Positions 33,201 to 39,511 of a stretch of 64,000 bases of DNA are shown here, piece after piece (positions within the stretch are counted from its first letter, which is position 1; the number at the start of each line of letters is the position of its first letter). The notes below the pieces were generated by a model. That model ran no database searches, was not told where the DNA came from, and worked only from the letters and a program-made list of their open reading frames with translations. Source of the DNA: Dactylosporangium roseum (GTDB taxonomy: Bacteria > Actinomycetota > Actinomycetes > Mycobacteriales > Micromonosporaceae); contig NZ_CP073721.1 of the NCBI RefSeq assembly GCF_025264685.1, positions 7,457,501 through 7,521,500 on the forward strand. The letters run 5' to 3'. The translations under genes were made by a program, and so were the position numbers.

Positions 33201-35133
33201 AATAGCCGTCGGTCCAGCCCGACGACGCGAACTGCGCGCCCTGGTCGTTGTAGAGCAGGAAGTTGTACCGCAGACCACGGTTGGGGTAGTTGTCCGGGTC
33301 GCTGCCCTTCGCGGCGAACTCGGGGGTCAGCGTGTTGAGCGTGGTGTTGTTCGCCGGATAGCGGGCGTCCAACTGCGGCGGCGTGTTCGCCGCGTAGTTG
33401 ACCTCGATGAACGGGTCACACGCGGTGTTACCGAAGTAGCTCGGGCAGATCAGGCTGGTGTCCGACGATGTGAACCGCTTCCATGCCGCCGTGTCGGCCT
33501 CGTCCGCGGTCAACGCGAACCCGAAGATCGTGCCCGGATAACTGGCCCAGTCGACCATGTACTGCTTGCTCAACCACGGCGTGGACCACACGCCTTTGTT
33601 GCGTACCTGACCCGAGTTCGTGCACGCCAGCGAACTGCTCGGCGAATCCGTCGCGATCAGCTTGCTCGTGTCGTAGCCGGGCATGGCGTTCCACGTCACC
33701 GACGACGCGTTCCAGGTGTTCGTGATCGGATACACGTTGTACGGCCGGGCCACACACGGATTCCCGTCGGCGTCGCCCTGATACGTCATGAAGATGTACA
33801 GCCGCGCCGAGTCCAGCTTCTGCCCGCCCATCATCGCCGGGAACCCGTCGAAGTTGATGAACGTGCGCGCCTTCTCGGTACCGTTGTGCGAGCCGACCGC
33901 CAGTGTCGGCTCGGTGTTCCGGGTCCCGGTCGGAGCGGTGTTGATGGCGTAGGTGTCGTACTGCGTCACCACGAGGGTCTGTGGATCGAGGATGACCGGG
34001 AACTGCCGCTTCGGGTCCCGCAGCCAGGACCCGTCGATGCTCACCTTCAACGCCGGCCCGCCGTCGGCCCGGACCAGCTCGTACTTCACGCCGTAGGAGA
34101 TCTCCCCCGCACCGGCGTGGCTGTTCGAGGCGTCCTCCATGAACCCGACCGGCATCGTCGAGGCCACGTCGCCCTTGGCGGTGACGAACTCGACCTCACC
34201 GAAACTGTTCAACCGCGCCGTCAAACCCTTGAGCCGCAACGGATACACGTACTCGGTCGGCACATCCGCCGAACGCAGCACCAGGTTCTCCTTGATGCCG
34301 CTCGCCTTCGCCCCGATCTCCAGGTCGACGTTCGGGAAGGCGTTGCGGTAGCTCGCCACGGATCGGTTCACGGAGGCCTTGACCAGCGAGGCGCCCCGCA
34401 GGGTGTAGCCCAGCTCCGCACCAGGCCCGAGGGTCATCCGGACCAGATCCTCATCCACCGGCGCGGCCGCCCCGCCGGCGGTTGGGACCTCCGCACCGTC
34501 CGCGTCGACCTTCTTGGCCGTGCCAGCGGCGAAACTCACCTTGAACGCGTTGGCGGTAGTCTCCAGCCGGCGACTCGCACCCACCTTGAGTGTGCTGTCG
34601 ATCGGCTGCCACGAACCGTCAGCCGCCTTGAAGTTCACCGGATTCTTGTAGACCCGCCGCGTGTACGTGCCATCCGCGTTCTCGAACACATCGGCCTTCG
34701 CGTCGCTCAGCGCGGCCTTGCGCCTGCTCGTCGCCGCGTCGAAACCCTTCCGCGCCGGCCCGGTCGACTTGTTCTTCACCTCAGGCGTGAACGGCTCGTA
34801 CCGCGGCAGTTCGCCCTTGGCCTTGCGGGTGCTTTCGGTGTCCTTGGCCCGCGGCGCACTGACGTAGTGCCCGTCGGCGCCCTTGCCGCGCTGCTGCTGC
34901 GGCACCTTCGGGTCTTCCTTCGCCCACGACGGCGCCGCCGACAACCAGCCGCGCAACCACGACCAACCCACCAGGCCCCGCCCCGACGGCACCAGCGCCG
35001 CCGGCAGGCCGAGACTGAGCATCATCGCCACCACGACGACGACGCTCACCCGGCGACCCACCCGGCCAGCAAGCCGACCAACGGATCGACCAGCAGACGG
35101 ACTGACAACAGGCACAGTTCGACGACCGCGCAC
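24241..35133 (-). CDS. Giant secreted RHS/YD-repeat polymorphic toxin with LamG and HINT domains
   Basis: 3630 residues from GTG 35133, with GGGGAGG 6 bases upstream; the frame is open to a TTG at 35298 with no such site. Order: basic N terminus and signal helix 'RRVSVVVVVAMMLSLGLPAA'; ~380-580 DNRLRE/CBM96-like wall or sugar-binding domain; Fn3-like segment; RHS start ('VGPALSIAREYNSLDTRNSA'); YD repeats interrupted by three LamG domains (around nt 32350-31660, 31480-30760, 29165-28560); RHS core 'GRVNMLARWYNTDTGQFDSR' and 'NANRYQYGDGNPLTTIDPTG' near residue 3030-3056; hydrophobic pretoxin segment (~3172-3218); Ser-rich linker; HINT domain (~3338-3482, 'FDPATRVLMADGSTKAIGEV', T-W-H-H-P-F, ending V-H-N-N-D); and a 148-residue tip of unrecognised type. 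HINT cleavage would release the tip into a competitor. The tip is markedly less GC-rich than the rest. Confidence 0.9.
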   Translation of the reverse strand: MRGRRTVPVVSPSAGRSVGRLAGRVGRRVSVVVVVAMMLSLGLPAALVPSGRGLVGWSWLRGWLSAAPSWAKEDPKVPQQQRGKGADGHYVSAPRAKDTESTRKAKGELPRYEPFTPEVKNKSTGPARKGFDAATSRRKAALSDAKADVFENADGTYTRRVYKNPVNFKAADGSWQPIDSTLKVGASRRLETTANAFKVSFAAGTAKKVDADGAEVPTAGGAAAPVDEDLVRMTLGPGAELGYTLRGASLVKASVNRSVASYRNAFPNVDLEIGAKASGIKENLVLRSADVPTEYVYPLRLKGLTARLNSFGEVEFVTAKGDVASTMPVGFMEDASNSHAGAGEISYGVKYELVRADGGPALKVSIDGSWLRDPKRQFPVILDPQTLVVTQYDTYAINTAPTGTRNTEPTLAVGSHNGTEKARTFINFDGFPAMMGGQKLDSARLYIFMTYQGDADGNPCVARPYNVYPITNTWNASSVTWNAMPGYDTSKLIATDSPSSSLACTNSGQVRNKGVWSTPWLSKQYMVDWASYPGTIFGFALTADEADTAAWKRFTSSDTSLICPSYFGNTACDPFIEVNYAANTPPQLDARYPANNTTLNTLTPEFAAKGSDPDNYPNRGLRYNFLLYNDQGAQFASSGWTDGYWKPPAGTLQWGKTYMYMVQVDDRSSVGPTNPVPYVFSTAVPQQLVSSSLAQNGGKGFEGSVGNYTTSDVDAQVATVGPALSIAREYNSLDTRNSAFGRGWSSLPDMQVREGRTADNALQTAVIRYPNGQDITFGRNNDGTWTPPPGRFSVFKPITGGYSLTDKDSTAYEFTQNVDTGIFGLTKITDASGRALTVRYDANGRVDQLKSVASNRTLNLQWSTPAGANVAHIASVTTDPTDPAVPTSTMTWNYTYDGDTLTKVCPPGTTTDCAGYQYQVVNRHNSMVLNTGPYSFWRLNEPSGQTQAYSGVLSNDGIDNGIYSNVTLGGSPSLAWSSSTSASFNGTNSSVKLPVKLAAESSYQSISMWFKTTATTGVLFSYQKDLVTQGATTPAYYNPALYIDNTGKLRGSLWNGATNTIVTGTAVNDGQWHHVALAGNGGDQRLYLDATLVGSMAGAIQLHNTGEDKLYIGAGFLSNAWPGSTISPPTATFFNGSIADVAYYNKPLTQELVSSLYFSGKNPTPAMTKVTSNAGRVRATIGYDTVSSRVNQVTDENGRVWKIGAPANYGSSQVYVSSVLGSQPRDYYRFNDISAPISPSNQVIGTTALYNNVAFDTTQPNTTSPFSDSYGGIFNGTSSYVKMKEGFEFAPDVGPQSIEMWFKTPAGHAASGVLYGYQDQPLGASNVQSWVPALYVGGDGKLRGSYWTGGGTAPITSISPVNDGKWHHVVLVGTNNPTATSTQTLYLDNVPIGTNTGDQQTLFTDYSYVGAGTTKLWPGSTQDVSYFKGNIAEFAYYNTALSQAQVDAHYKASRSSLSPAETGPVLTPVTTVAITDPGNNVAKKMFDTLNGNRLVADVDVLGNTTTYGYDVGGFVSVVYDPLGQKTETGKDARGNTIRTTTCGHYGGEAGDNCETTYYKYWPDPAPAVLTPDPRNDQLIEITPPSSSLDLWQDHSTKLEYDSSGNRLKVTSPPVPGFGNGRTTATTYTTSSTAAVGGGVTPPGLPVTVISAGGKQQKTEYNSAGDAVRITDPAGLVTEFKYDGLGRVTEKKVISTAYPTGKVTAYTYDSDGQLVETTEPATTDAVTGAVHTAKTVDVYDADGNVISRTVTDTTGGDAPRAITNDYNVYGQLVKTVDPTGAVSLFSYDAYGQQDKIVECDSSPAPSTPCPAADVLRTVAHAFDAEGRLLTTSVTGKDGVGHQVVSNAYYKDGMLASQTDAMNWTTKYTYYNNGKVKKVTRTDGVKTYVLEENAYDKAGNLLSRTENNGATHTDFTFDAVGRMQSSSTNVGEVNRSTNYVYDADDRVMGIRDSVAAAGGGNTTVLQTREYTYDPMGRVLSESTSTQAASRPVGWWKLDETSQPGQTIWASDSSTSQHHATGYDGVTLGGGNGTFTTGMLDAFNILNTTQSYSVSAWVKASSLTGFQTALGQGAENSAAFYLQYSGALNKWAFISPSSDSASPSAYPAATSSNALAANTWVHLVGVFDANTKGMALYVNNVRGTDGTNPTPFASTGSFGIGGVRYNNGGVNQFNGSIDNVQIYQRALSAADVATLWAGGNGRTTDATASTGQLTTNHTVDNRGLTTATVDPNGNTTNFVYDEVDRLVKTMAPSVTTETFGSTALAVRPTSLRGYNTFGDVVEQQDPLGRVTQVRVDAAGRPVNVILPDYTPPGGTTIVGANSTTVYDRLGQVTSTTDPRGKTTSYEYDSFGNTTKVTGPTGKSSTAVYDTVGDLLEAVDPTGAKTTATYDYLGRKLTSTQIVRQPTSVANTTTYDYGTGVYGSQAEAGPWLRKITSPDGVTTETTYNNVGEPVTSKDGAGNLTKTTYNGLGQPIIVTNADNTATDMLYDGAGRVTRVRQLDNNYNVLTMQIRGYDNNGNLTSFKDSRGTTTTLVYDAVGNVTSEVQPVTGTMSITTSFGYDASGSPTRFTDGRNNQFWTTYNTWGLPESRIEPATTAYPNEADRTFTAVYDAAGRLTSKTLPGGVQLAYTYDDLNQLTGQTGSGAEAATAARTFGYDDAGRITSLSVPGGTNAITYDDRGLPLSITGPADNTSYTYTNDGLMKSRTDAAGTTNFGYDTAGRLKTVSNPTTNIDLNVAYNAMNQPSTITYGANNKKRAFTYDFLHRLKTDTVSSFDGTVIQGSVAYGYDENSNLTSKVTTGFAGASSNSYTYDLANRLTSWTSGSTTTSYAYDASGNRTQNGAKTFSYDQRNQLLSQSGGTSYAYTARGTLRLTSGPGGVYNTTADAYGQIVTQQAAGGTTTYDYDALGRAVKAGFKYSGLGNDLADDGSTKYTRDPAGEVLAAGSGTGANSRYVWTDLHTDIVGQFTATGSSLTGSASYDPLGTVLATTGMVGSLGYQSEFTEQATGRVNMLARWYNTDTGQFDSRDTADNSPVPSSINANRYQYGDGNPLTTIDPTGHLGWRSAWNAVKSVAAPVVNVVTSTYNYVASGQAWQDAKSAYNYVADKAKQAAKTVVKSTTKWVKQKVQTVKDKYHDAKKCLSGGVTKCVKETAKAAAKSVKDTVKNTVNAIKEDPWKFIATAAVGIVATIAVGALCATGVGCLILAGAVAGAMSSGAGYMIDVGRGDAEFSWSGLADTMIQGGLDGALSAGTSKFTGGASKYFTKGGAGSAAPKLFGGGGGSKASLPSPTRASHGGGGGRPSTSSSDGKHRTTSSSSGSTSRSSGSGGSSGEYKGRHRAESCDTHSFDPATRVLMADGSTKAIGEVEAGDWVMAQDPETGTLEAKQVEALHRNQDTDLTDLTITVERGEVDETAVLKTTWHHPFWNEDTDTWTDAQDLRPGDQVRTADGAVATVTTVANRVGAAEMRDLTVADIHTYYVIVGDEPILVHNNDGCKKTAVFGVQEHSNKLANDLRGANPGRTYETYNDPKLARVAPGEFRPAWMNRVSDAVHDSDGYDIAISLDGLGRYGSNPAEIFQNAVKEGGRLDGRGLPLSCATCWELRQVARAVAGGSRSAGSVSFFNGGAKLDDFNPFD

Positions 35134-35348
35134 GGCAGGCCTCCCCGTGAAGCTGATGTTGCGAACCAGGGCGCGAGCAGTCTGCGATGCGCCACCGCCC
35201 AAGCACAAGACGTTCGTAAATATTGGCGACCTTGATGGTCTGATGTCCCCTTTGGTGCTTTCGCGATCTTTAGCAGAGGGACTATCGGAGATCGACAAAG
35301 CGCGCTATCTTCGTGCCTCAAGCTGCACCCGGACGGGGAGGTGAGGCC

Positions 35349-35885
35349 GTGTTGCACTGGTTGACCGCGGCACGCGCCGCCGTGCGCGCATGGCCCCGGC
35401 GGCAGCAGATCATCGCCGGCTCGGCCATGCTCACTGTGCTGGCCGTGCTGGCCACATGGCTGTTGTGGCCGCAGGACCCGCCACCCCCGGCCCCACGCGA
35501 ACGGCAGTACAAGGCGACCACCGCCTGCCTGCTCACCGACGACCAGGACCTGGCGGCAGAACCCGCCCGCACCGTCTGGGCCGGCATGCAGGACGCCTCC
35601 GTACAAACCCTCGTCAAGGTCCAGCACCTGGCCATCAGCGGACCACAAACCACCGCCAACGGCCTGACCTACTACAACACCCTCGGCATGCAGCGATGCA
35701 CCGTCATCATCGCCGCCGGACCCGTCCCAGTCGCCGCCATGACCGAAGGCATCACCGCCTTCCCCGACATCAAGCACTACGCCGTCGGCGGCAACACCGA
35801 CGGCAAACCCGTCACCACCATCGACACCACAACCGCCGACACCATCAAGACCGGCGCACGAGCCGCCGTCACCGCCGCCGGCTGA
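35349..35885 (+). CDS. Membrane-anchored protein resembling a periplasmic-binding (BMP-type) domain
   Basis: 178 residues from GTG 35349, with GGGGAGG before it. One transmembrane helix near the N terminus ('IIAGSAMLTVLAVLATWLLW', ~25-45) after a basic start gives an N-in anchor. The outer part reads 'TTACLLTDDQDLAAEPARTV', 'WAGMQDASVQT', 'CTVIIAAGPVPVAAM' and 'DIKHYAVGGNTDGKPVTTID', echoing the first lobe of BMP/PBP1-type ligand-binding proteins (A-C-L-V-T-D ... W-A-G-x-x). It is too short for a full two-lobed protein. It is divergent from the RHS toxin gene across 215 bases, and so may be linked to toxin display, but this is only inferred. Confidence 0.55.
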   Translation: MLHWLTAARAAVRAWPRRQQIIAGSAMLTVLAVLATWLLWPQDPPPPAPRERQYKATTACLLTDDQDLAAEPARTVWAGMQDASVQTLVKVQHLAISGPQTTANGLTYYNTLGMQRCTVIIAAGPVPVAAMTEGITAFPDIKHYAVGGNTDGKPVTTIDTTTADTIKTGARAAVTAAG

Positions 35886-35982
35886 CCCCGGCACCAACCT
35901 CGCGACAACGATCGACGACGCGCATACCCTCGTCGGTCACGCCCTCGGGCCCGGCCGGCGGCACACACCGGTCGTGCCGAAC

Positions 35983-36155
35983 CGATGACTCGTGCCGGTG
36001 GTGCCTGGTCGATCGTGGCCGCCGCCGGAACCCGGGCGGCGCGTTCCGGGCCAAGCAACTCCATGATCATGGGAAAGGTCCGGCTATCGGGGCAGCCGCA
36101 TCTTTCCCATGATCATGAGGTCGAGCGGCATGGCGGCCGATCGCGCCGGCCGGCG
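35983..36155. repeat. Palindromic repeat, copy D with both flanks
   Basis: The hairpin core is 36061-36118: ATGATCATGGGAAAGGTC, GGCTATCGGGGC, and the matching GCATCTTTCCCATGATCATG. The left flank (from ~35983) matches copy C. The right flank GAGCGGCATGGCGGC..GATCGCGCC matches partial copy F. It lies in the 417-base gap between the PBP-like and Hsp70-like genes, which contains no other feature. Confidence 0.88.
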
Positions 36156-36302
36156 CACCGCGGCGGCGATACCCGCGCCCAAACTATCCACCCGCTCGCT
36201 GCCGGGCACCACAGATGATCCCCCGCACGCAGCGCATGCCCACGTAGGACAGCGATCCGAGCCGGAACGAGCACGGGCACGCACTCGCTATTGTCGTACT
36301 CC

Positions 36303-38063
36303 ATGGATGGCCTACACCGGCTCGGCGTCGACTTCGGCACGTCGCACACGGTCGCGGTTTGTCAGTGGCGGGAGGGCGGCGGGCAGCCCCTGCTGTTCGA
36401 TGCCTCGCCGCTGCTGCCGTCGGCCGTGCTCGCCGACGGGCAGCGGCGCCTGCTCGTCGGCCGCGACGCACAGCGAGGAGCCCGCTCCGATCCGGCGGGT
36501 TTCGAACCGCACCCGAAGCGGCGTGTCGACGACGGCGTGATCCTGCTCGGGCAAGCGGAGATCGCAGTTGTGGATCTGATCGCGGCGGTCCTGCGACGAT
36601 GTGTGGACGAGGCGACGCGCGTCGCGGCCAGCCCTGCTGCGGAGGTGGTGCTGACCCATCCCGCGGCGTGGGGGCCGCAGCGGCGGGCGGTGCTCACCGA
36701 GGCCGCCCTGCGCGCCGGCATCAGTCGTCCGGTGCTCGTCGCCGAGCCGGCGGCGGCCGCGGTGTACTTCACGGGCGTCCTCGGTGTTCATGTCGACCCC
36801 GGTGCCCCGGTCGTCGTGTACGACTTCGGAGCCGGCACGTTCGACGTGGCGGTGGTCCGGCGTCAGGGCGACGCGGAGTGGGCGGTCGTGGCCTGCGACG
36901 GGTTCGACGATGTGGGTGGCGTCGAGCTCGACGCGGCGATCGTCGAGGGGCTGGGCGCCCGCTTCGCCGGCCGTGATCCGCAGGCGTGGCAGCGGTTGAC
37001 CGATCCGCAGACCGCGGCCGACACACGAGCGCGGATGGTGCTGTGGGAGGAGGCCCGGGCGGCCAAGGAACAGTTGTCCCGCAACAGCACCGCGGGGCTG
37101 CACGTGCCGATCTACGACGTCGACGTTCACCTCACTCGCGAGGAGTTCGAGCGCGCGGCGCATCCCCTGATCGAGCGTACGGTCGCGTTGACGGCCTCGA
37201 CGCTGTCCGCCGGTGGCCTCACTCCCGATCAGATCGCGGGCGTGTTCCTGGTGGGCGGGTCGAGCCGCATCCCGCTGGTCGCCACCCTGCTGCATCGGCG
37301 GCTCGGCATTGCCCCGACCGTCATCGAACAGCCCGAACTGGTGGTCGCGCAGGGAGCGCTGAGCGTCGCGGTACCCATGGGCCGGGCCGCGTCGCGGGGA
37401 GATGCTGTCGCGCCGGTCCCGACAGAGCCCGAGGCGCTCCCGCCGCCAGCGGCGGCCGCGATGGCTTGGCCAGACGTGGCAACGGCTCCTCCGCCGTCCG
37501 GTCCCGCCGCGACGGCCGCGGGAACACCGCCGCTGCGTGGTCGCCGGCGAACGCCGCGAGTGGTGGCGATCGCCGTCTGCGCGGTGCTCGCCGCCGCTGC
37601 TGGCGCGGTCTACCTGATCCTGACCAACCAGGAGAAGGAGCCCGCGTTGACCGAGGTGGGCCGGCGCAACCAGGAGGTGTTCACCTCCGGGCCCCTGGCG
37701 AAGTTCGCCCGGCCATGGCTCAACGACGTTTCCGAATGCCGGCCGAGGACGCCCGATACCTACGGTGGCACCGCAACGGAGTACGTCCTGTGTGCCGGGC
37801 CCGGCTGGGAGGTTCAGTTCCGGGCACTCGCCGATACCACCCAACGGGACAAGTCACGCAGCAACCGCACCGCCGAATACGGCGGCAAAGGACAAGGTTT
37901 CGCTGGCAAACGACCTGGCTCGGGGCAGCGCATCGACTACCGTTACGGTTCCTCGCGGGTCATCTACTGGGACGACGACGAATCCGCGATGATCGGCGAC
38001 CTCACCACCGACGTTCTCACACCCGACCAGTTGGCCGAGGTCTGGAAGCGCCACGTGGCGTAG
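36303..38063 (+). CDS. Membrane-anchored Hsp70/DnaK-like protein
   Basis: 586 residues from ATG 36303. There is no ribosome site; TATTGT sits about 10 bases upstream like a -10 box, so the message may be leaderless. Residues ~5-365 are an Hsp70 ATPase domain: 'LGVDFGTSHTVAVCQW' (phosphate 1), 'VVVYDFGAGTFDVAVV' (phosphate 2), 'GVFLVGGSSRIPLV' (adenosine). The peptide-binding domain of DnaK is absent. Instead there is a Pro/Ala linker, one transmembrane helix ('VVAIAVCAVLAAAAGAVYLI', ~425-445), and a ~130-residue outer domain with two Cys (C-R-P-R-T, V-L-C-A-G-P-G-W) that may form a disulfide. Likely a membrane-linked actin-fold regulator rather than a chaperone. Confidence 0.85.
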   Translation: MDGLHRLGVDFGTSHTVAVCQWREGGGQPLLFDASPLLPSAVLADGQRRLLVGRDAQRGARSDPAGFEPHPKRRVDDGVILLGQAEIAVVDLIAAVLRRCVDEATRVAASPAAEVVLTHPAAWGPQRRAVLTEAALRAGISRPVLVAEPAAAAVYFTGVLGVHVDPGAPVVVYDFGAGTFDVAVVRRQGDAEWAVVACDGFDDVGGVELDAAIVEGLGARFAGRDPQAWQRLTDPQTAADTRARMVLWEEARAAKEQLSRNSTAGLHVPIYDVDVHLTREEFERAAHPLIERTVALTASTLSAGGLTPDQIAGVFLVGGSSRIPLVATLLHRRLGIAPTVIEQPELVVAQGALSVAVPMGRAASRGDAVAPVPTEPEALPPPAAAAMAWPDVATAPPPSGPAATAAGTPPLRGRRRTPRVVAIAVCAVLAAAAGAVYLILTNQEKEPALTEVGRRNQEVFTSGPLAKFARPWLNDVSECRPRTPDTYGGTATEYVLCAGPGWEVQFRALADTTQRDKSRSNRTAEYGGKGQGFAGKRPGSGQRIDYRYGSSRVIYWDDDESAMIGDLTTDVLTPDQLAEVWKRHVA

Positions 38064-38353
38064 AGCGGTCCTACGAGTCTCCGCGGCAGCCGTTCAGCCG
38101 CTCGTTGATGTCGATTCCACAGTCCCGCCACGGCGGAGTGCGATCGACGCGAAGGCGGCTCGCCCTTCGCGGCGTCTGGGCTCGGACCGCACGAGCAACG
38201 GCCGTGGCCGCACGACTCCTACGTCGAGCGGCGCGACTCGGCGGGAGCCGGCTACGCCCCACTGCGTATGCGCCGCCGCTCGCCGGCCGACGACACTCGG
38301 GCCGCGCGACGCGACGATCGATGCGACAACGGCCCGAACCGAAGGGATCCTCC
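38064..38353. other. Gap without recognisable gene
   Basis: The 290 bases between the Hsp70-like gene and the DUF6223 gene are very GC-rich. Open frames exist on both strands but are Arg/Pro-rich with no coding bias or family match. GAAGGGA before the next start is the only signal seen. Confidence 0.5.
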
Positions 38354-38680
38354 ATGTCAGTGCTACACGTGCTTGCCGCCGGTTACGAGCTCGGCACCGG
38401 GCGGCTGGTGCCCACCGTGGCCGCTGTGATCGGGCTGGCCGGCCTGGTGATCGGTGGGCTGGCGCTCGCCCGCCCCGGTCGTACAGGCACCGGCCGAGCG
38501 GTCCTCGCGCTCGCGGCGGGGCTGCTCAGCGCGCTCGTCGGCAGCGTGCACGGGGCGAACGCCGCCGGTGGCCTGGGCACCGGCAACGGCCTGGCCGGCG
38601 CCGTCATCGCCGTAGTACTCGGGCTTGCCGGCGTCGTCGTCGCCGGGCTGGCCCTGGCCCGCGCCCGCCGCCGTGCGTAG
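38354..38680 (+). CDS. DUF6223-family small membrane protein
   Basis: 108 residues from ATG 38354, with GAAGGGA 7 bases upstream. Three or so Gly/Ala/Val-rich hydrophobic helices ('VAAVIGLAGLVIGGLALA', 'AVLALAAGLLSALVGSVHGA', 'LAGAVIAVVLGLAGVVVAGL') separated by short charged loops, ending in an Arg-rich tail. It matches the small actinobacterial DUF6223 group from memory ('LHVLAAGYELGTGRLVPTVA' opening). It sits in the cytoplasmic membrane; function unknown. Confidence 0.7.
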   Translation: MSVLHVLAAGYELGTGRLVPTVAAVIGLAGLVIGGLALARPGRTGTGRAVLALAAGLLSALVGSVHGANAAGGLGTGNGLAGAVIAVVLGLAGVVVAGLALARARRRA

Positions 38681-38734
38681 CAGGACGGTGGCTGAGGGGG
38701 CACGGGTGGCAGCATGGCTCGGGCCGCTCGATCC

Positions 38735-38855
38735 CATAGATCATGGGAAAGATCTGGCTGTCGGGGCGGCCACATCCTTCCCATGATCAAGGCGTCGCAC
38801 GGCCCGGAACCCGCCGCCCCCGGGGTCCAGCGGTAATCGCCGCGTTCGTGGAGGC
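38735..38855. repeat. Palindromic repeat, copy E (inverse orientation)
   Basis: The hairpin core is 38739-38788: GATCATGGGAAAGATCTGGC, TGTCGGGGCGG, CCACATCCTTCCCATGATC. Bases to its right up to ~38855, read on the other strand, match the left flank of copies C and D (GCTGGACCCCGGG, GGGTTCCGGGCC), and CCGCTCGATCCC on its left matches the right flank of B and D. It lies between the convergent ends of the DUF6223 gene and the gene at 38861. Confidence 0.85.
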
Positions 38856-38860
38856 GGCGC

Positions 38861-39421
38861 TCATGCCCCGGAGCCGGAGGTGTCCGAGGTTGGAGCGGCG
38901 CCTGGCGGCGACAGCTCATCCAGGCGCCGCAGCACCGCTGCCGGCAGTTCGTCGGCTTCGAGGCGGTAGGGGCGCCAGCGGTCGTTGGTTTCGCCCTTCA
39001 TCGACGCGCCGAAGCGGTATCGTCCGCGGCTGCTGGGCTGGCCGAGGGTGCGTGCGTAGTCCGTGCTCGGAATGAGCCATGCCTTCATGACGGCGCCGCG
39101 GGTGATGTCGATCGCGACGAACAGCATGTCCAGTCCGGACCGTGGTGTGAAGGTCTGGGATCGCACGAAGGCGACGAAGCCTTCGGACCGCACGCGTTTG
39201 CTGTCCGACATCCGGGCCTTGACCTGGACGGCGAGGGTCGCCGTCGAGTTGCGGCGGTGGAAGATCAGGTCGACGCCCTCGTCGTCGACCATCGAGGTGG
39301 ACACGTTGAGCGCGCCGCGCGTGGCCAGGACGCAGAAGGCTGCGACGAGGTGTTCAGCGGCCTTGCCCATCCGGCCCGCGTCCGCCGATTTCCCAGCGTC
39401 GTCGTCATCGTCGTCGTACAT
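38861..39421 (-). CDS. PD-(D/E)XK nuclease-fold-like protein (DUF4365-like)
   Basis: 186 residues from ATG 39421. After an acidic start (M-Y-D-D-D-D-D-D) the sequence has the order of a restriction-endonuclease-like fold: 'MGKAAEHLVAAFCVLATRG' (helix with Glu), 'VDDEGVDLIFHRRNS' (Asp), then 'TLAVQVKARMSD' (Q-V-K in place of E-x-K). DUF4365 and related proteins share this E...D...(E/Q)xK pattern. Whether it cuts DNA is unknown; there is no methylase or restriction gene nearby. The tail is 'ELSPPGAAPTSDTSGSGA'. Confidence 0.6.
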   Translation of the reverse strand: MYDDDDDDAGKSADAGRMGKAAEHLVAAFCVLATRGALNVSTSMVDDEGVDLIFHRRNSTATLAVQVKARMSDSKRVRSEGFVAFVRSQTFTPRSGLDMLFVAIDITRGAVMKAWLIPSTDYARTLGQPSSRGRYRFGASMKGETNDRWRPYRLEADELPAAVLRRLDELSPPGAAPTSDTSGSGA

Positions 39422-39511
39422 CCGATCACCATACTTTCGGCGGCTGCGCCGGCGCAGCCGTCGCCAGCGGCAACGCCGACGAGCCGGCCACCGCCGCGGC
39501 AGGTGGAGAAG

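Noticed and set aside
31825..35235. Very long plus-strand open frame opposite the RHS toxin gene
   Set aside because: Rich in Arg, Val, Gly, His and Asp with no domain; it arises because the real minus-strand gene has G/C third positions. The same holds for the frames at 24493-27456, 51392-54718, 19279-20712 and 20743-22350.
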